From the NCBI RefSeq assembly GCF_024323335.1, contig NC_066583.1, positions 365,239,877-365,303,876 of the forward strand: a stretch of DNA of 64,000 bases. Reading direction: 5' to 3'. The position numbers were made by a program, and so were the translations under genes. Positions 12,626-24,900 of this stretch are shown piece by piece. Each line of letters begins with the position of its first letter. The stretch's first letter is position 1. The notes beneath the pieces were generated by a model. The model was not told where the DNA came from. It saw only the letters and a program-made list of their open reading frames with translations, and did not search any database. This DNA comes from Lathyrus oleraceus. Lineage: Eukaryota; Streptophyta; Magnoliopsida; Fabales; Fabaceae.

Positions 12626-12643
12626 TCCCCAGCAGAGTCGCCA
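12626..12643 (-). promoter_or_regulatory. Primer-binding site of element B (tRNA-Arg type)
   Basis: TGGCGACTCTGCTGGGGA in sense, two bases inside the 5' LTR end. It is complementary to the 3' 18 nt of the tRNA-Arg known to prime Ogre elements. It is identical in C and F. Confidence 0.92.
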
Positions 12644-12645
12644 GC

Positions 12646-14326
12646 TGTCGCAACCTGAAATATACAGTGCGAAAAAAAACAACCGGCGAAAGAAAAAGAC
12701 AGAAGAGTCGCCACCGTGCGTTATTCATCCCAAAGGAGGGAAAGGAAACGCTCGAAGTAAACCTGAAAAAGGAAAGGACAAGACGGGGTCTCGCAACCAA
12801 ATCTTGGGTTCGGGAGTCGATTATGCGAAGGGAAGGTATTAGCACCCCTACGCATCCGTAGTACTCTACGGGATCCACTTTTGTAGTTCTTGTCTAAAGG
12901 GTGTGGGTTTATCTTGTGCTGTTTACAAAAAAAAAGGGGTTAAATGAAAATGACTCGCACGGATGTCGCATCCACTGCATACGTATCTCATCTGAATATG
13001 AGAATCAGAGTCTTCGTAGCTCGGCTGACCTATGGGTTGGGGGGATGTGTGCTCGCTAAGACATCGCGTCTTATGCCTACGTATCTCATCTGGCCTGAGA
13101 ATCAGAGCAAAACGTAGTTCGACTAACTACGGGGTTATGGATTGGGTTTTGGACGAACGACGTCACTACGCAATCTACCGGATGCTCGACCTTTGGAGAC
13201 TTACTCGCCTGTAGTAGAAGGAGTTAACGTGTTGCTTTGGGTTTTAGGGTTTGGGATGCTCGAGGGCAAAAAGGGCAGTCCTTGATGAAGGAACCGCGCT
13301 ACCTGCAGGGATACGAACACAAAACACAAAACATGTATCTTGAGGTAAACACAAAACATTGCATCATATCGAGGTCTTCCAGCTAGGAAAGCAGTAAAAT
13401 GCGGGAAAAGGTAAAAAGTACCACACGGATAAAGATCCGAAGTAACAGCAACCAAGGGGACAAGAAACCCAGAGATCTCTCAAGCTGGTACCATCAAAGA
13501 AAAGTGAGTCAGTACAGGTAATCGGAATGAACCTCCAGGGGGTATCCCATAAATAAAGTGGGAAACCACGCAAGTTATCCCTGCAAAAGTCATGTGAGCC
13601 CTCACAAAAATTCAACAAAAGGGTTAGTGAAACATCATAAGCATTTTTTTCATGAATAACAGTATGGTTTCAGAAACCTCAAACCCTGTGGCATACACTC
13701 AAAAATTAAACGGTTAAACATTCAAGGCATTGTTTATACATTCATATACATATTAAACCCATGGGCAAAGGTAATGGGAATAATGGCAAACCTGATTGGA
13801 GAGCTTGATTGAAATTGAGTTGCACCCGTGAGGTTTACAAAACAATCTTCAGGGTTTATGTGGGGCAAAGGTGATTCTGTGTAGTTGAGTTCCCTTCGGG
13901 GTTTGGAGGTTGCTCTGAACTCCGTTAGGTCTTCTCTCACTATCTTTTTCCTCAGGGTTTTGTTCCAAGGAAACCTCAGAGTATTTTGCTTCTCTTCCTT
14001 CTTCTCCTCTTCTGTGTGGCCTTTTGTTTCAATGAAACTCTAGTATTTATAGGCTAATATTGGTAGCTTAGTGGGCTTTTGAGAAAGGTCCAAGTCCAAA
14101 AAAATTTATTATATTTTACTTATTTAATTAATTAATTAATTAATTAATTAATTAAAATTTTTTATTATTATTATTATTTTTTATTTTATTTTATTTTTGT
14201 AAAAAATTATTTATTTATTTTTTTTCGTTTTTTTTTTTTTGATCTAATTCTGATTGACATGATGAAATGCAATATGAAATGCTAAATGAATGCATGAATG
14301 AGGAGGGCAAATTTTGGGGTGTTACA
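12646..14326 (-). repeat. 5' LTR of element B
   Basis: Sense start TGTAACACCCC at 14326, end GCGACA at 12646. It has a sense TATAAATAC at 14043-14051, and a block near the LTR end carrying the hairpins and internal primer-site-like TGGCGACTCT described for C. The AT-rich run at 14105-14245 varies between the two copies. Confidence 0.95.
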
Positions 14327-14331
14327 CCCTC
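14327..14331. repeat. Right target-site duplication of element B (ccctc)
   Basis: Matches 3739-3743 exactly. Removing B plus one copy rejoins the LTR of A. Confidence 0.95.
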
Positions 14332-15614
14332 TTTCATGGTATTATGTGGAAATTTGGCCTTTTTTCCTTCCTTTGGAAGATGTCTTGGTTCAAGGATCCA
14401 TGCTTGTGAAAAGTGGGTTGAGTGTTCTCCAAAGAATGACTTAAAAAAAAAGACAAAACAATACTAACTTCTAATTCATTAACAACTAACATTTAATTTC
14501 AAGCCATTTACTTTTAATGCACTTTCATTTTTAAGCTCTATTCATTTTCCATTATTCATACCATTCTAATTATTTATATTAATGCCTTTTCACTTTGTCC
14601 ACTTGGACCATATTCTGTGATATATCTTATTTATGTATATTTTGTTTGTTTGTGTTGGTCTTTGACCATTAATGTACGCAATAAGAAACAAAAACCCTAA
14701 AAAACTATTGTGTGGACTGTTGGTTTGATCTTGGGAAATTAGACTTAGAATTTAGACAACATCCCTATGAAAAAGGACTTGGCCAATGCCAACTTTCATG
14801 TAACCAAGTGCTTGCAATTTGAAACTTCATCTGATACATCATTGAAGATCCCTTTGAGTTCATCTGCAACATGATCATTGTGTAGCTGTTATTTTGAACC
14901 TATGACTTATGGAATTCATCTGTTACATGAGCAAATTTGTAGGAGATCATGGAGTGGCTAAAGCTTGGATGGGGCTATCTTTATTTGATGTCTTGCTCTT
15001 CAAGATAATATTGTATGCATTGTTTGTTGCTTGATTCTAATGTCCAAGAGAATTTGGGGTTTCTATATGACATTCTTGTCTATTGGATTGCTACCCATCG
15101 GTCAGATCTTTTCAACTCTTAACTTTTAAATTTATGTTTAGGATTAGTCTCTTCATCTCCTCCCCATCTCGTTAATTTAAAAACCTCTCCCCCCTTTTAA
15201 AACTTCTTTGTTTGAGCTTGTTATTTTCTAAACTTAGATCCCTTTGAAAACTAGAAACTTTGGCCTTATGCCATTGCATTTTCAAACCTCTTTTCTTAAA
15301 ACAAACTTGTAAATAAACTTAACTATACTTTACTTAAAATTTTAAAAAGCAAAAAAGAACTAACTCATTCAAACCATTTTAGGCCTTAGATCCCTTTCAA
15401 ACTTAAGTTTTGTTAAAAGCAATACATCTACTTTGAAATTTATATCACGAACTACGGGGTTTTGATCCCTCATTTTCATGTTGGTACGTAGGCACAAGTC
15501 CGAAAGTCTTGTCAAACACAAAAATATAATTAATGAATTCTTTTCTCATCCTCCCATTCTATTTGTTTGTAAACATCACTTTGTAGTAAATACATATGCA
15601 CACAGAAAGGGCTC

Positions 15615-15650
15615 CCTAGGAGTACCTAGGACACTTTGGGTGCTAACACC
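15615..15650 (+). promoter_or_regulatory. Two tandem hairpins in the LTR of A
   Basis: CCTAGG-AGTA-CCTAGG (15615-15630) forms a 6-bp stem with an AGTA loop. Eight bases on, GGTG-CTAA-CACC (15639-15650) forms a 4-bp stem. B/C/D and F have the same two loops at the same spacing but different, still complementary stems. Downstream are a poly(A)-like AATAAA (15765-15770) and an internal copy of the primer-site start, TGGCGACTCT (15778-15787). Confidence 0.65.
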
Positions 15651-15851
15651 TTCCCTCTGTGTAACCAACCCCCTTACCTGTAATCTCTGACATTTTATTA
15701 GTTTTGATTTGAAAACTTCTTACTTTTGGGTTTTGTTCGTACTTTTCCCTTTTCCCTTGGAAACAATAAAAGCACGGTGGCGACTCTTGTTATTTGATGT
15801 CTTGCTTATCCATAGCTTGATGATCATGAGTTTACCGCTACTGAAATTAAG

Positions 15852-15869
15852 TGGTGACTCTGCTGGGGA
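15852..15869 (+). promoter_or_regulatory. Primer-binding site of element A
   Basis: TGGTGACTCTGCTGGGGA differs from the site in B, C and F by one transition (C to T at position 4). It marks the inner edge of the 5' LTR. Confidence 0.9.
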
Positions 15870-16705
15870 GTAGTCTCCAGTGGGTTTAGCTTACTTTTTT
15901 TTTGTGTATATAATTTTATATATGTGATGTATCTATATTTGTGTGATATAATCTGCTTGTTATGCTTGGTGATCTCTGAGTGGTGAGATAAGTTCTAACC
16001 CAAACATGAGTGCAATTCAGATAGGAGGATGGTATAGTCATGTTCGACTTGTGTGGAGTAGTCCTTAACAAGTTAGCTTGAGATCCATCTGCTCAGTGGA
16101 GACCCTTTTGGATTTGGAAATGTCACACAAGTATTTGTGGTTAGGCATTACTATCTCTAATTTGGGTTGGAAAAGCTGAGGACCGTAGAACATTTACCCC
16201 CTCTTGGCCTATTTAGGACATAGTGCAGAGACTATTCAAGTGTAGACTTGATAACAATTGTTATGCGATATTACACTCAGATGAGTTTCTCTTGAGAATA
16301 TTATGGGTCGATGAGTCAGTCATCTTAACCTGTAACATCCGATAGATGGAATAAAGACTCTGGGAACTTTTTAGAACATGATCTACAGGTTTCATCCTTA
16401 GTTCACTCCTTTGGGATGGTTCTTACCCATACTCCATGCTCGTGACTCACAACAAACCCTTGATTCTTGGTTGATCTAATCAAGTCTTATCAATATCAAT
16501 GGAACTTGGGTGTTAATAAGGTGTAACCCATAATCCACCAAAATGGATGATTGATCTTGACAATGACTTGATTCATCCCTTGACCTTTGTTTGCTTTCCT
16601 TGTGTGTGATCCCTTATTTGTGGTTGTTGCATTCATGCGCATCATAACATTCATCACACGAAAATTTCAAGGAACTGAGGTATTATTTGCAAATATTTTC
16701 AGACC
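15870..16705 (+). other. Leader of element A
   Basis: Untranslated stretch between primer-binding site and ORF1, about 830 bp, with no open frame of note. It is homologous over most of its length to the leader of element B, so it is conserved between two families with different LTRs. That suggests packaging or expression signals, which is an inference. Confidence 0.6.
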
Positions 16706-18076
16706 ATGGATTATGGACGAAGGAACACTAGGAAGCTTCTATCTATCTTGTTTGCTGATGTGGTTGAAGGACTTTTAAGTGTATTAGTGCAGTTCTACGA
16801 CCCTCTCTACCGTTGCTTCACTTTTCCTGATTATCAGCTTGTACCTACGTTGGAGGAGTATGCCCATCTCTTAGGAATACTTGTTTCTATCAAGGTACCT
16901 TTTAGTGGCTTGGAAGAGATTCCCAGATCTCATCTTATTGCTGAAGCTCTTCACTTGAAGAAGTCTGAGATAAAGGCTCATTGGGTGAAGAAAGGAGGAT
17001 TATTTGGGTTGCCATCTGATTTCCTCATCAAGAAAGCTACTGCTTTTGCTCAGGCCGATAGTATGGACGCTTTTGAAGCTATCTTTGTGTTGCTCATTTA
17101 TGGATTAGATTTGTTCCCTAACGTTGATGGTTTTATTGATGTTAACGCCATTAGTCTTTTCTTGATTGGGAATCCTTTGCCAACTCTGTTAGGAGATATG
17201 TACTTTTCTGTGCATCTAAGGAATTCTAAGGGTGGTGGAACTATTGTCTATTGCATTCCTATTATGTATAAGTGGTTTATTTCGCACTTGCCTTAGACAC
17301 CTATTTTTGTGGAGAACAAACAATGTCTACGGTGGTCTCAGAGACTAATGCCTCTCACAAATGATGATATAGTTTGATATGGTCCTTCTTTGAGCAGTTT
17401 TGAGATTATTGATTGTTGTGGTGAATTCTCTAATGTACCTTATATTGGTACACAAGGAGGAATTAACTACAACCCTGCTTTGGCTCGTCGTCAACTTGGG
17501 TTCCCCTTGAGAGACAAACCTAATAACACTTTGTTAGAAGGTCTTTTCTATCAAGAGGGCAAAAATCCCTAACATTTGAAGCAGAAGATTGTGCATGCTT
17601 GGTATAATATGCATAGGAAATGAAGATCCGAGCTTGGTTCGTGCAATTGTGTGGCTTTCAAAGCTTACACTCTTTGGGTGAAGAAGATAACTTTGGAGTT
17701 AAAGATGCCTTATCCTTGTGAGAGACCTATATCTATGGTTGTGGTTGAGCCATTAACTCTCCCTAACCAAGATTTAGAGGAGTTGGAAGGCGCACTCGCC
17801 AAGATGAAGCAAGAGAAAGATATGTGGGAAGAGCGTTTCCGTGCTTTAAGCAAGAAGCATGAAGAGTTGTAGTTGGAGTCTAAGGACAAAGATGCACTTA
17901 TCGAGCTACTTGAAGACCGAGTGACAAAGCGACAGAGAGAGCCGTAGGTTTCATCTTCCTCTAGCATGCCCTAGCCTTCCGTCGCTTGGAAGAAGATTGT
18001 TAATCAACTTGTCCTCGAGAAGACTCAGATGAAGGCTTCTTTTGAGACCGAGATTCGACGCATTCGAAGGAAGTAA
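16706..18076 (+). pseudogene. ORF1 of element A (plant-mobile-domain-like), several stops
   Basis: One frame of about 456 codons with roughly seven in-frame stops and no frameshift; the first 196 codons are open. The open part (DPLYRCFTFPDYQLVPTLEE, HWVKKGGLFGLPSDFL, VNAISLFLIGNPLPTLLGDM) resembles the plant mobile domain proteins encoded upstream of gag in Ogre elements. Further on come RRQLGFPLRDKPNN, a coiled-coil-like segment (DLEELEGALAKMKQEKD) and a basic end. Its role in the Ogre cycle is not established. Element E keeps the C-terminal part of the homologue at 44700-45082. Confidence 0.8.
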
Positions 18077-18434
18077 GCGCCTACAACCAGGCCTTATGAT
18101 ATTGTTGTTAGGAATCCTTAGGATGACTAGTCTCATTTTCTCTTGTATTTTTATTTGGTTTCTGAAATTGTACTCAGTGTAATCCTTCCAATTATATAAA
18201 TAAAAAAGATTTTTGGTCATATCAAGTTGTTGCAATTGTTATTAAATATATTATATATATTTGCAAATGATATAGTAAGTTCCTTGAAAAATGAAAATAA
18301 ATAAACAAGCATTGCATTCCATGCATCATTTGCATAAGCAGGTTTCTCTTTCGCCAAATGTCTCATTGGTGTTTCTTCTGTGCTTCAACCAAGCCGACTC
18401 ACGGGACAACACTCGTGGCAATCATCTGAGAATC

Positions 18435-21400
18435 ATGGAACATCTTGAGCAAGAGAATAGAGAGCTGAATGACGAGATCTCCCACCTGACTGCCATGATG
18501 GAGTCAGTGCTAGCTGCTCAGAGCCAATCGTCTCCAACACCCGCAACTCCTCCTCCTCAAAGGACTATTATTTCAGAGGTGGCTACCTCTACCATGCCTG
18601 CTGCTACCGCTTATTTTGCGCCTTCCATGCCTACCGAATTCCCGTGGGGAATTCCGCCAAACTTCATGCCTGAAGGCTTTGCGCCTACTTTTGCTTCCAC
18701 GCCGACATCTAGCCCAGTCATGTTTGTGCCGCCTCCCGTTGTTCACACCTTACCTCGTGTGGAGGACACCATTTACCATTCTGAGCCATCTGAGGGCCCG
18801 AATGTTTATGAGAAAATGAACGAAATGAAGGATCAATTTCTTGAGCTGCGCAAGGAATTGAAGACGTTGAGAGGTAAGGACCTATTTGGGAAAAGTGCTG
18901 ATGAGTTATGTCTAGTGCCAAATGTGAAGATCCCGATGAAATTCAAAGTGCCTGACTTTGAAAAATACAGAGGGAACTCATGTCCGCTCAGTCACTTGGT
19001 GATGTATGCCCGCAAAATGTCTACCTAAATAGATAATGACGAGCTGTTAATCCACTACTTCCAAGACAGTCTGATCGGTGCTGCGCTCAGATGGTATATA
19101 GAGTTGGATAGTGCGAGCATCCACACTTTCAACGATTTGGGAGAAGCTTTTGTCAAGCAGTATAAGTATAATATGGATATGGAGCCTGATAGAGACCAAC
19201 TGAGGTCTATGTCTTAGAAGGATAAGGAGACATTCAAAGAATATGCGCAGAGGTTGAGAGAATTAGCTGCTCAGATCACCCCTCCTTTAGAGGAGAAGGA
19301 GATGACAAAGATCTTTTTAAAGACCCTGAGTTCATTTTACTATGAACGTATGATTGCCAGTGCCCCCAGTGACTTTACCGAAATGGAAATATGTGGATGA
19401 GGCTTGAAGAAGGTGTCCGAGAAGGACGATTGTCAAAGGAGGAAGCATCATCAAGTAAGAGATATGGCAGCAGTTTCGGGAAGAAGAAAGACAGTGAAGC
19501 TAATGCAATCTCCAGTGGGAGGAAGAGGAGGCCTCAGATCAGAAAGAGTCAACCATCCCGTCAACAACATTATCAAGTATCCTCAGTAATTCCAGTATTT
19601 TCGAACAGTCAATCAACACCAATTCAGCAATAACAACAACATCAACAACAACAACCACAACAACGAACAAACACCTACAGCAACAACGATACCAACAATC
19701 ATCATCAGCAAAATTTCGAAAGTAAGAAGGTCTCTTTTGACCCGATTCCTATGACTTATGCAGAATTGTATCCATCTTTGGTTCTCAAGAACCTACTCCA
19801 ACCGAGAAACCCGCCACAAATTCCAGAACCACTTCCATGGTGGTACAAACCTGAATTCCGTTGTGCTTTTCATCAAGGGGCACCCGGACATGACATTGAG
19901 CACTGCTATCCGCTCAAGTACGAAGTTCAGAAGCTGATAAAGAGTGGAATTGTATCCTTCGAGGACCGTGCGCCGAACGTGAAAGCAAATCCACTGCCTG
20001 CTCCTGGGAATTCTTTTGTTAACATGGTGGATGGTTGTCCCGGAGAGTTTAAAGTGTTTGATGTTCGTTTCATCCGTAGGTCCTTAGTGGCAATGCATAA
20101 GGACATTTTTATGGTGAGTGATTGTGAGCATGACCATGATGGTTATGTTATCTGCAGTGTCAACCCGATGGGTTGTGAGCATGACCATGAAGGACATCGA
20201 GCGGTTGATGGATGAAGGAATGATCTAAATTGTTCAATCCCGTCATGTAGATAACGATGTGAATGTCATAGTGCCCGTTTTCAAGAATCTGGAAAGACTA
20301 GTCATTCAATACAACAATAGTAATAGTAACGGCAACAATCAAAGATCAGTATCATCTTTGGTCATACGGTTAGCGGGCCCAGTCCCGTATTCATCCGATA
20401 AAGCTGTTCTGTATCAATACAATGTGACGATGTTGAAAGATGGTCAAGAGGTTCCATTTCCTACGGCCAGTTCTGTAGTGAGTATTACTGATGTTACTAA
20501 GGTGACCCGTAGCGGTCGAGTGTTTGGGTCGGTGTTCCCAAAAGATAAGGAAGAATCAACTGTCAATAAGAAAGTGGAAGTACCTGCTGTAGATCCGGTT
20601 AGTGCTCCAAAGTGTCAGTTTGGTGAATCCAGCAATTTGAAGGCTAATGATGATGATGAGGTACTTCGTCTAATAAAGAAGAGTGAGTTTAACATGGTGG
20701 AGCAGCTTCTCCAAACCCCCTCAAATATTTCAGTACTGTCTCTACTAATGAATTCAGTAGCGCACAGGGAAGCACTGCAAAGAGTTCTAGAGCAAGCGTT
20801 TGTGGAACATGATGTTACGGTGGACCAGCTTGATCATATAGTAACTAACATCACTTCTTGCAATAACCTCAGTTTTTTTGATGAGGAACTCCCTGAGGAG
20901 GGTAGGAATCATAATCTGGCTTTGCATATTTCCATGAATTGCAAAGATGATGCTTTGTCCAATGTATTGGTTGACACCAGGTCTTTGTTAAACGTACTTC
21001 CAAAGTTAACTCTTTCAAAGTTGTCATATCAAGGAGCGCCTATGAGGTATAGTGGTGTAATCGTCAAATCTTTTAACGGTTCGTGCAAAACAGTGATAGG
21101 TGAAGTAGACCTTCCAGTGAAGATAGGTCCAAGTGATTTTCAGATTACTTTTCAAGTAATGGATATCCACCCGGCCTACAGTTTTCTATTGGGAAGGCCA
21201 TGGATCCACGAGGCGGGAGCTGTTACACACACACTGCATCAGAAGCTCAAATTTGTGAAGAATGGGAAGCTTGTTATTATTGGTAGGGAAAAGGCGTTGT
21301 TGGTTAGCCACCTGTCATCTTTCTCTTATGTTGAAGCTGAGGATGAGGTTGGAACTCCGTTCCAAGCCTTTTCTATTGCTGCTGAAAAGAGAGTTGGGGC

Positions 21401-21712
21401 ACCTAAGTCCTCATTGAAAGATGCAATAAAGATTGTTGAAGAAGGCAATGTTGATCAGTGGGGGCACATGGTAGAGGTCTTCGACAACAAAGGTAGAACC
21501 GGTCTGGGTTTTCAACAAGGTTTGTCTACTGCTAGATCAGAGGATATGCAACTTAGCTTCCGTAGCAGAGGGTTCATTCATGGAAATGAACAACACTTAG
21601 CTGCTGTTCCAGAGGATAACGAAGAGGAAGACTGCACCAATTTTGTGACGCGTGGAAAGGCTTGCAACAATTGGACTGCTGTTGATATTCCTTTTATTTT
21701 GCATCGATCTAA
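18435..21712 (+). pseudogene. gag-protease of element A, frameshifted, protease active site mutated
   Basis: Starts at the ATG at 18435 (MEHLEQENRELNDEIS), which matches E's gag start. It has a coiled-coil N-terminus, a P-rich linker, the Retrotrans_gag core (KFKVPDFEKYRGNSCPLSHL, then ALRWYIELDSASI), a Q-rich stretch and a zinc-knuckle-like motif (CAFHQGAPGHDIEHC, near 19861). Stops occur at 19026 and 19215, and frame changes near 19380 and 20215. The protease part (20259-21712) is open, but the catalytic triplet reads DTR where E, C and D have DTG, so activity is not expected. The fold ends in [15 protein letters not shown]-patch-like stretch (GRTGLGFQQG) follows before the intron donor. 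Confidence 0.88.
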
Positions 21713-21970
21713 GTAATTGATTTTATTTGTTTTCAAAAATCCTTCTCATATGCCTAAGGGGGAAGTGAACATTGTTAGGCATTTCAAATTTGATCATCAA
21801 TAAAAATTAATTCTATTCATCCACATCTATGATGTTTTGTTTTTACTTTTTGCTTTATTCTGAAAATGGTAATCACAAAAAACATAAATAAACAATATAA
21901 TTCTCCATCTGCATAATATTTGGTCACAAAATTCACTTCTCTAAAATCGAAATATCAAATCATTATGCAG
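21713..21970 (+). other. Intron between protease and RT of element A
   Basis: 258 bp from aa|gtaattg to cattatgcag|gttgg. Joining the exons completes one AAG codon and keeps protease in frame with pol. The donor overlaps the gag-pro stop (aa|gTAA), so unspliced RNA ends at protease and spliced RNA continues into RT. An intron at this place is a known Ogre property. Inside is an inverted repeat, ATGCCTAA (21750-21757) with TTAGGCAT (21775-21782). Element E has an intron at the same place and phase. Confidence 0.85.
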
Positions 21971-24900
21971 GTTGGTTCCTAACCCCATTGAATATAATGA
22001 TCCTTCTCCTTCTCCAAATTTTGAATTCCCTGTGTTTGAAGCCGAGGAAGAAAGTGATGAAGAAATGAGTAATGAATTGTCTCGTCTTCTCGAGCATGAT
22101 GAAAATACCATTTAGCCATTCGAAGAGCAGATTGAGTTAGTCAACTTGGGTTTCGAGGATGATGTGAAGGAAGTGAAGATTGGGCCTCGACTGTGTCCAG
22201 ACGCAAAGAAGGGGTTGGTTGATCTTCTTCGAGAGTATTCAAATGTGTTTGCTTGGTCCTATAAAGACATGCCTGGTTTGGATTCCGAGATTATGGAGCA
22301 TAGATTGCCGTTAAAGCCAGAATGTTCGTCAGTAAAGCAGAAGTTGAGAAGAACGCATCCTGATATGGCAGTGAAGATCAAAGAAGAAGTGCATAAGCAA
22401 ATTGATGTCGGTTTCCTTGTGAATGTTGAATATCTGCAATGGATGGCCAATATTGTGCCTGTAGTGAAGAAAGATGGAAAAGTCTACATGTGTGTCGATT
22501 ATAGAGATTTGAATAAAGCTAGTCCGAAAGATGATTTTCCTCTGCAGCACATTGATATGTTGGTATACAATACTGATAAATTCAAAGTCTTTTGGTTTAT
22601 GGATGGATTTTCTGGATATAATCAGATCAAGATGGCACCCGGAGATATGGAGAAGACCACATTCATTACACCCTTGGGAACATTCTGTTATAGAGTGATA
22701 CCTTTCGGTTTAAAGAATGCTGGTGCGACTTACCAAAGAGCAATGGCTACTCTTTTTCATGATATGATGCATAAAGAGATTGAAGTTTATGTCGATGACA
22801 TGATTGCTAAATCTATTGATGAAGAGGAACATGTTGAGCATTTGTTGAAGCTATTCCAGTGTTTGAGGAAGTATAAACTCCGCTTGAATCCCAATAAGTG
22901 TACTTTTCGTGTTCGTTCTGGTAAGTTGTTGGGTTTTATTGTTAGCGAGAAGGGTATTGAGGTTGATCCTGCCAAGGTCAAAGCAATACAAGAGATGCCT
23001 GCGCCCAAAACTGAGAAGCGAGTCAGAGGTTTTCTCGGTCGCTTGAATTATATTTCTAGATTCATTTCACACATGACTGCCACATGTGCGTATATATTCA
23101 AGCTTCTTCGGAAAGATCAGTCTTGTGATTGGACCGAAGATTTCCAGAAAGCTTTTGACAGTATCAAAGAATATCTACTTGAACCTCCGATTTTGTCTCC
23201 ACCTGTTGAAGGAAGACCGTCAATCATGTATTTGAATGTGCTTGAAGATAGTATGGGTTGTGTTCTTGGTCAGCAAGATGAGATTGGAAAGAAAGAATTT
23301 GCAATTTACTACCTCAGTAAGAAGTTCACCGATTGTGATACTCGATACTTTATGCTTGAGAAAACTTATTGCGCATTGGCTTGGGCTGCTAAGCGTCTGC
23401 GTCAGTATATGTTGAATCATACCACTTGGTTGATATCCAAAATGGATCCAATCAAGTATATATTTGAGAAGCCTGCTTTAATTGGGAGGATTACCCGTTG
23501 GCAGATGTTGTTATCAGAGTATGATATTGAATAGCGATCTCAGAAAGCAATCAAAGGTAGTATCTTGGCTGACCATTTGGCTCACCAACCGATTGAAGAT
23601 TATCAGTCAGTACAATATGATTTTCCTGAAGAAGAGATCTTGTAATTGAAAATGGAAGATTGTGATGAACCGTTTCTTGAAGAAGGGCCAGAACCTGGTT
23701 CCCGTTTGGGCATTGGGGCAGTGATTATTACTCTTCAAGGCACGCATTTTCCCTTTACATCCAGATTGACTTTCAAGTGTACAAACAATATGGCAGAGTA
23801 TGAAGCTTGCATTATGGGGCTTGAAGAGGCCATTAATCTCAGAATCAAGCATTTAGATGCCTTTGGAGATTCGGATTTGGTTGTGAATCAGATCAAAGGT
23901 GAATGGGAGACAAATCAACCCGGTTTGATACCATATAGAGATTATGCGAGGAGGATTTCAACTTTCTTTACAAAAGTTGAGTTTCATCATATCCCTCGAG
24001 ATGAAAACCGGATGGCAGATGCTCTTGCAACATTGGCTTCAATGATCATAGTGGAATATTGGAATGAAGTTCCCAATTTGACTGTGATGCGTCTTGATAG
24101 GCCAGCACATGTGTTTGCTGTTGAGGAGATCAAAGATGAAAAGCCGTGGTATTACGACATCAAATGTTTCCTCCAAATTCAGATTTACCCGCCTTGGGCA
24201 TCTTTGAAAGATAAGAAGACTTTGAGAAGATTAGCCGACAACTTCTACCTGAATGGTGATGTGTTGTATAAGAGAAATTTCGATATGGTTCTGCTCAGAT
24301 GCGTGGGTAGACAAGAAGCAGACTTGTTGATGAATGAAGTCCATGAAGGTTCCTTTGGTACTCATTCCAATGGACATGCAATGGCAAAGAAGATGTTGCG
24401 AGCAAGTTACTATTGGCTGATAATGGAATCTGATTGTTGCAAGTTTGTGAAGAAATGGCACAAGTGTCAAATTTATGCAGATAAGATTCATGTTCCTCCG
24501 ACACTGTTGAAGGTCATTTCCTCCCCATGGCCCTTCTCCATGTGGGGAATCGATATGATTGACATGACTGAGTCCAAAGATTCGAATGGACATCGTTTCA
24601 TTTTGGTGGCAATTGACTACTTCAGAAAATGGGTTGAAGCGGCATCGTACGTGAATGTAACCAAGCAAGTTGTTGTAAGGTTTATCAAGAATCAGATTAT
24701 ACGTCGTTATGGTGTGGCAAGTAAGATCATTACTGATAATAGATCGAACTTGAATAATAATATGGTGGAAGCTCTTTGTAAAGACTTCAAGTGTGCACGT
24801 CATAATTCTTATCCCTGTAGACCCAAGATGAATGGGGCTGTTGAAGCTGCAAATAAGAACATTAAGAAGATTATTCAGAAGATGGTTATGACGTATAAGG

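Larger units (their letters stand above)
3744..14326 (-). mobile_element. Element B: non-autonomous Ogre-like element nested in A
   Basis: A complete 10.6-kb insertion on the minus strand with two LTRs (12646-14326 and 3744-5429), primer-binding site, long gag, remnants of protease and pol, repeat-rich 3' UTR and polypurine tract. The protease core, the RT and the integrase core are deleted; parts of both RNase H domains and the integrase C-terminus remain. The LTRs differ by roughly 16-18 substitutions over 1.68 kb plus AT-run length changes, so it inserted recently despite lacking enzymes. It belongs to the same family as C and D. Confidence 0.95.
562..15849 (+). repeat. 5' LTR of element A, split by element B
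   Basis: Starts TGTAAGACCCC, repeated at 28212 directly after the polypurine tract. The LTR runs 562-3743, is interrupted by B (3744-14326) plus one copy of its duplication, and resumes at 14332, ending just before the primer-binding site. Without the insertion it is about 4.7 kb, in the size range of Ogre LTRs. The 3' edge is placed by the primer-binding site only, because the second LTR is truncated, so it is uncertain by a few bases. Short open frames inside it look like chance. Confidence 0.85.

Noticed and set aside
15852..15869. A tRNA-Arg gene
   Set aside because: Only the 18-nt complement of the tRNA 3' end is present, as in any primer-binding site; there is no cloverleaf around it.
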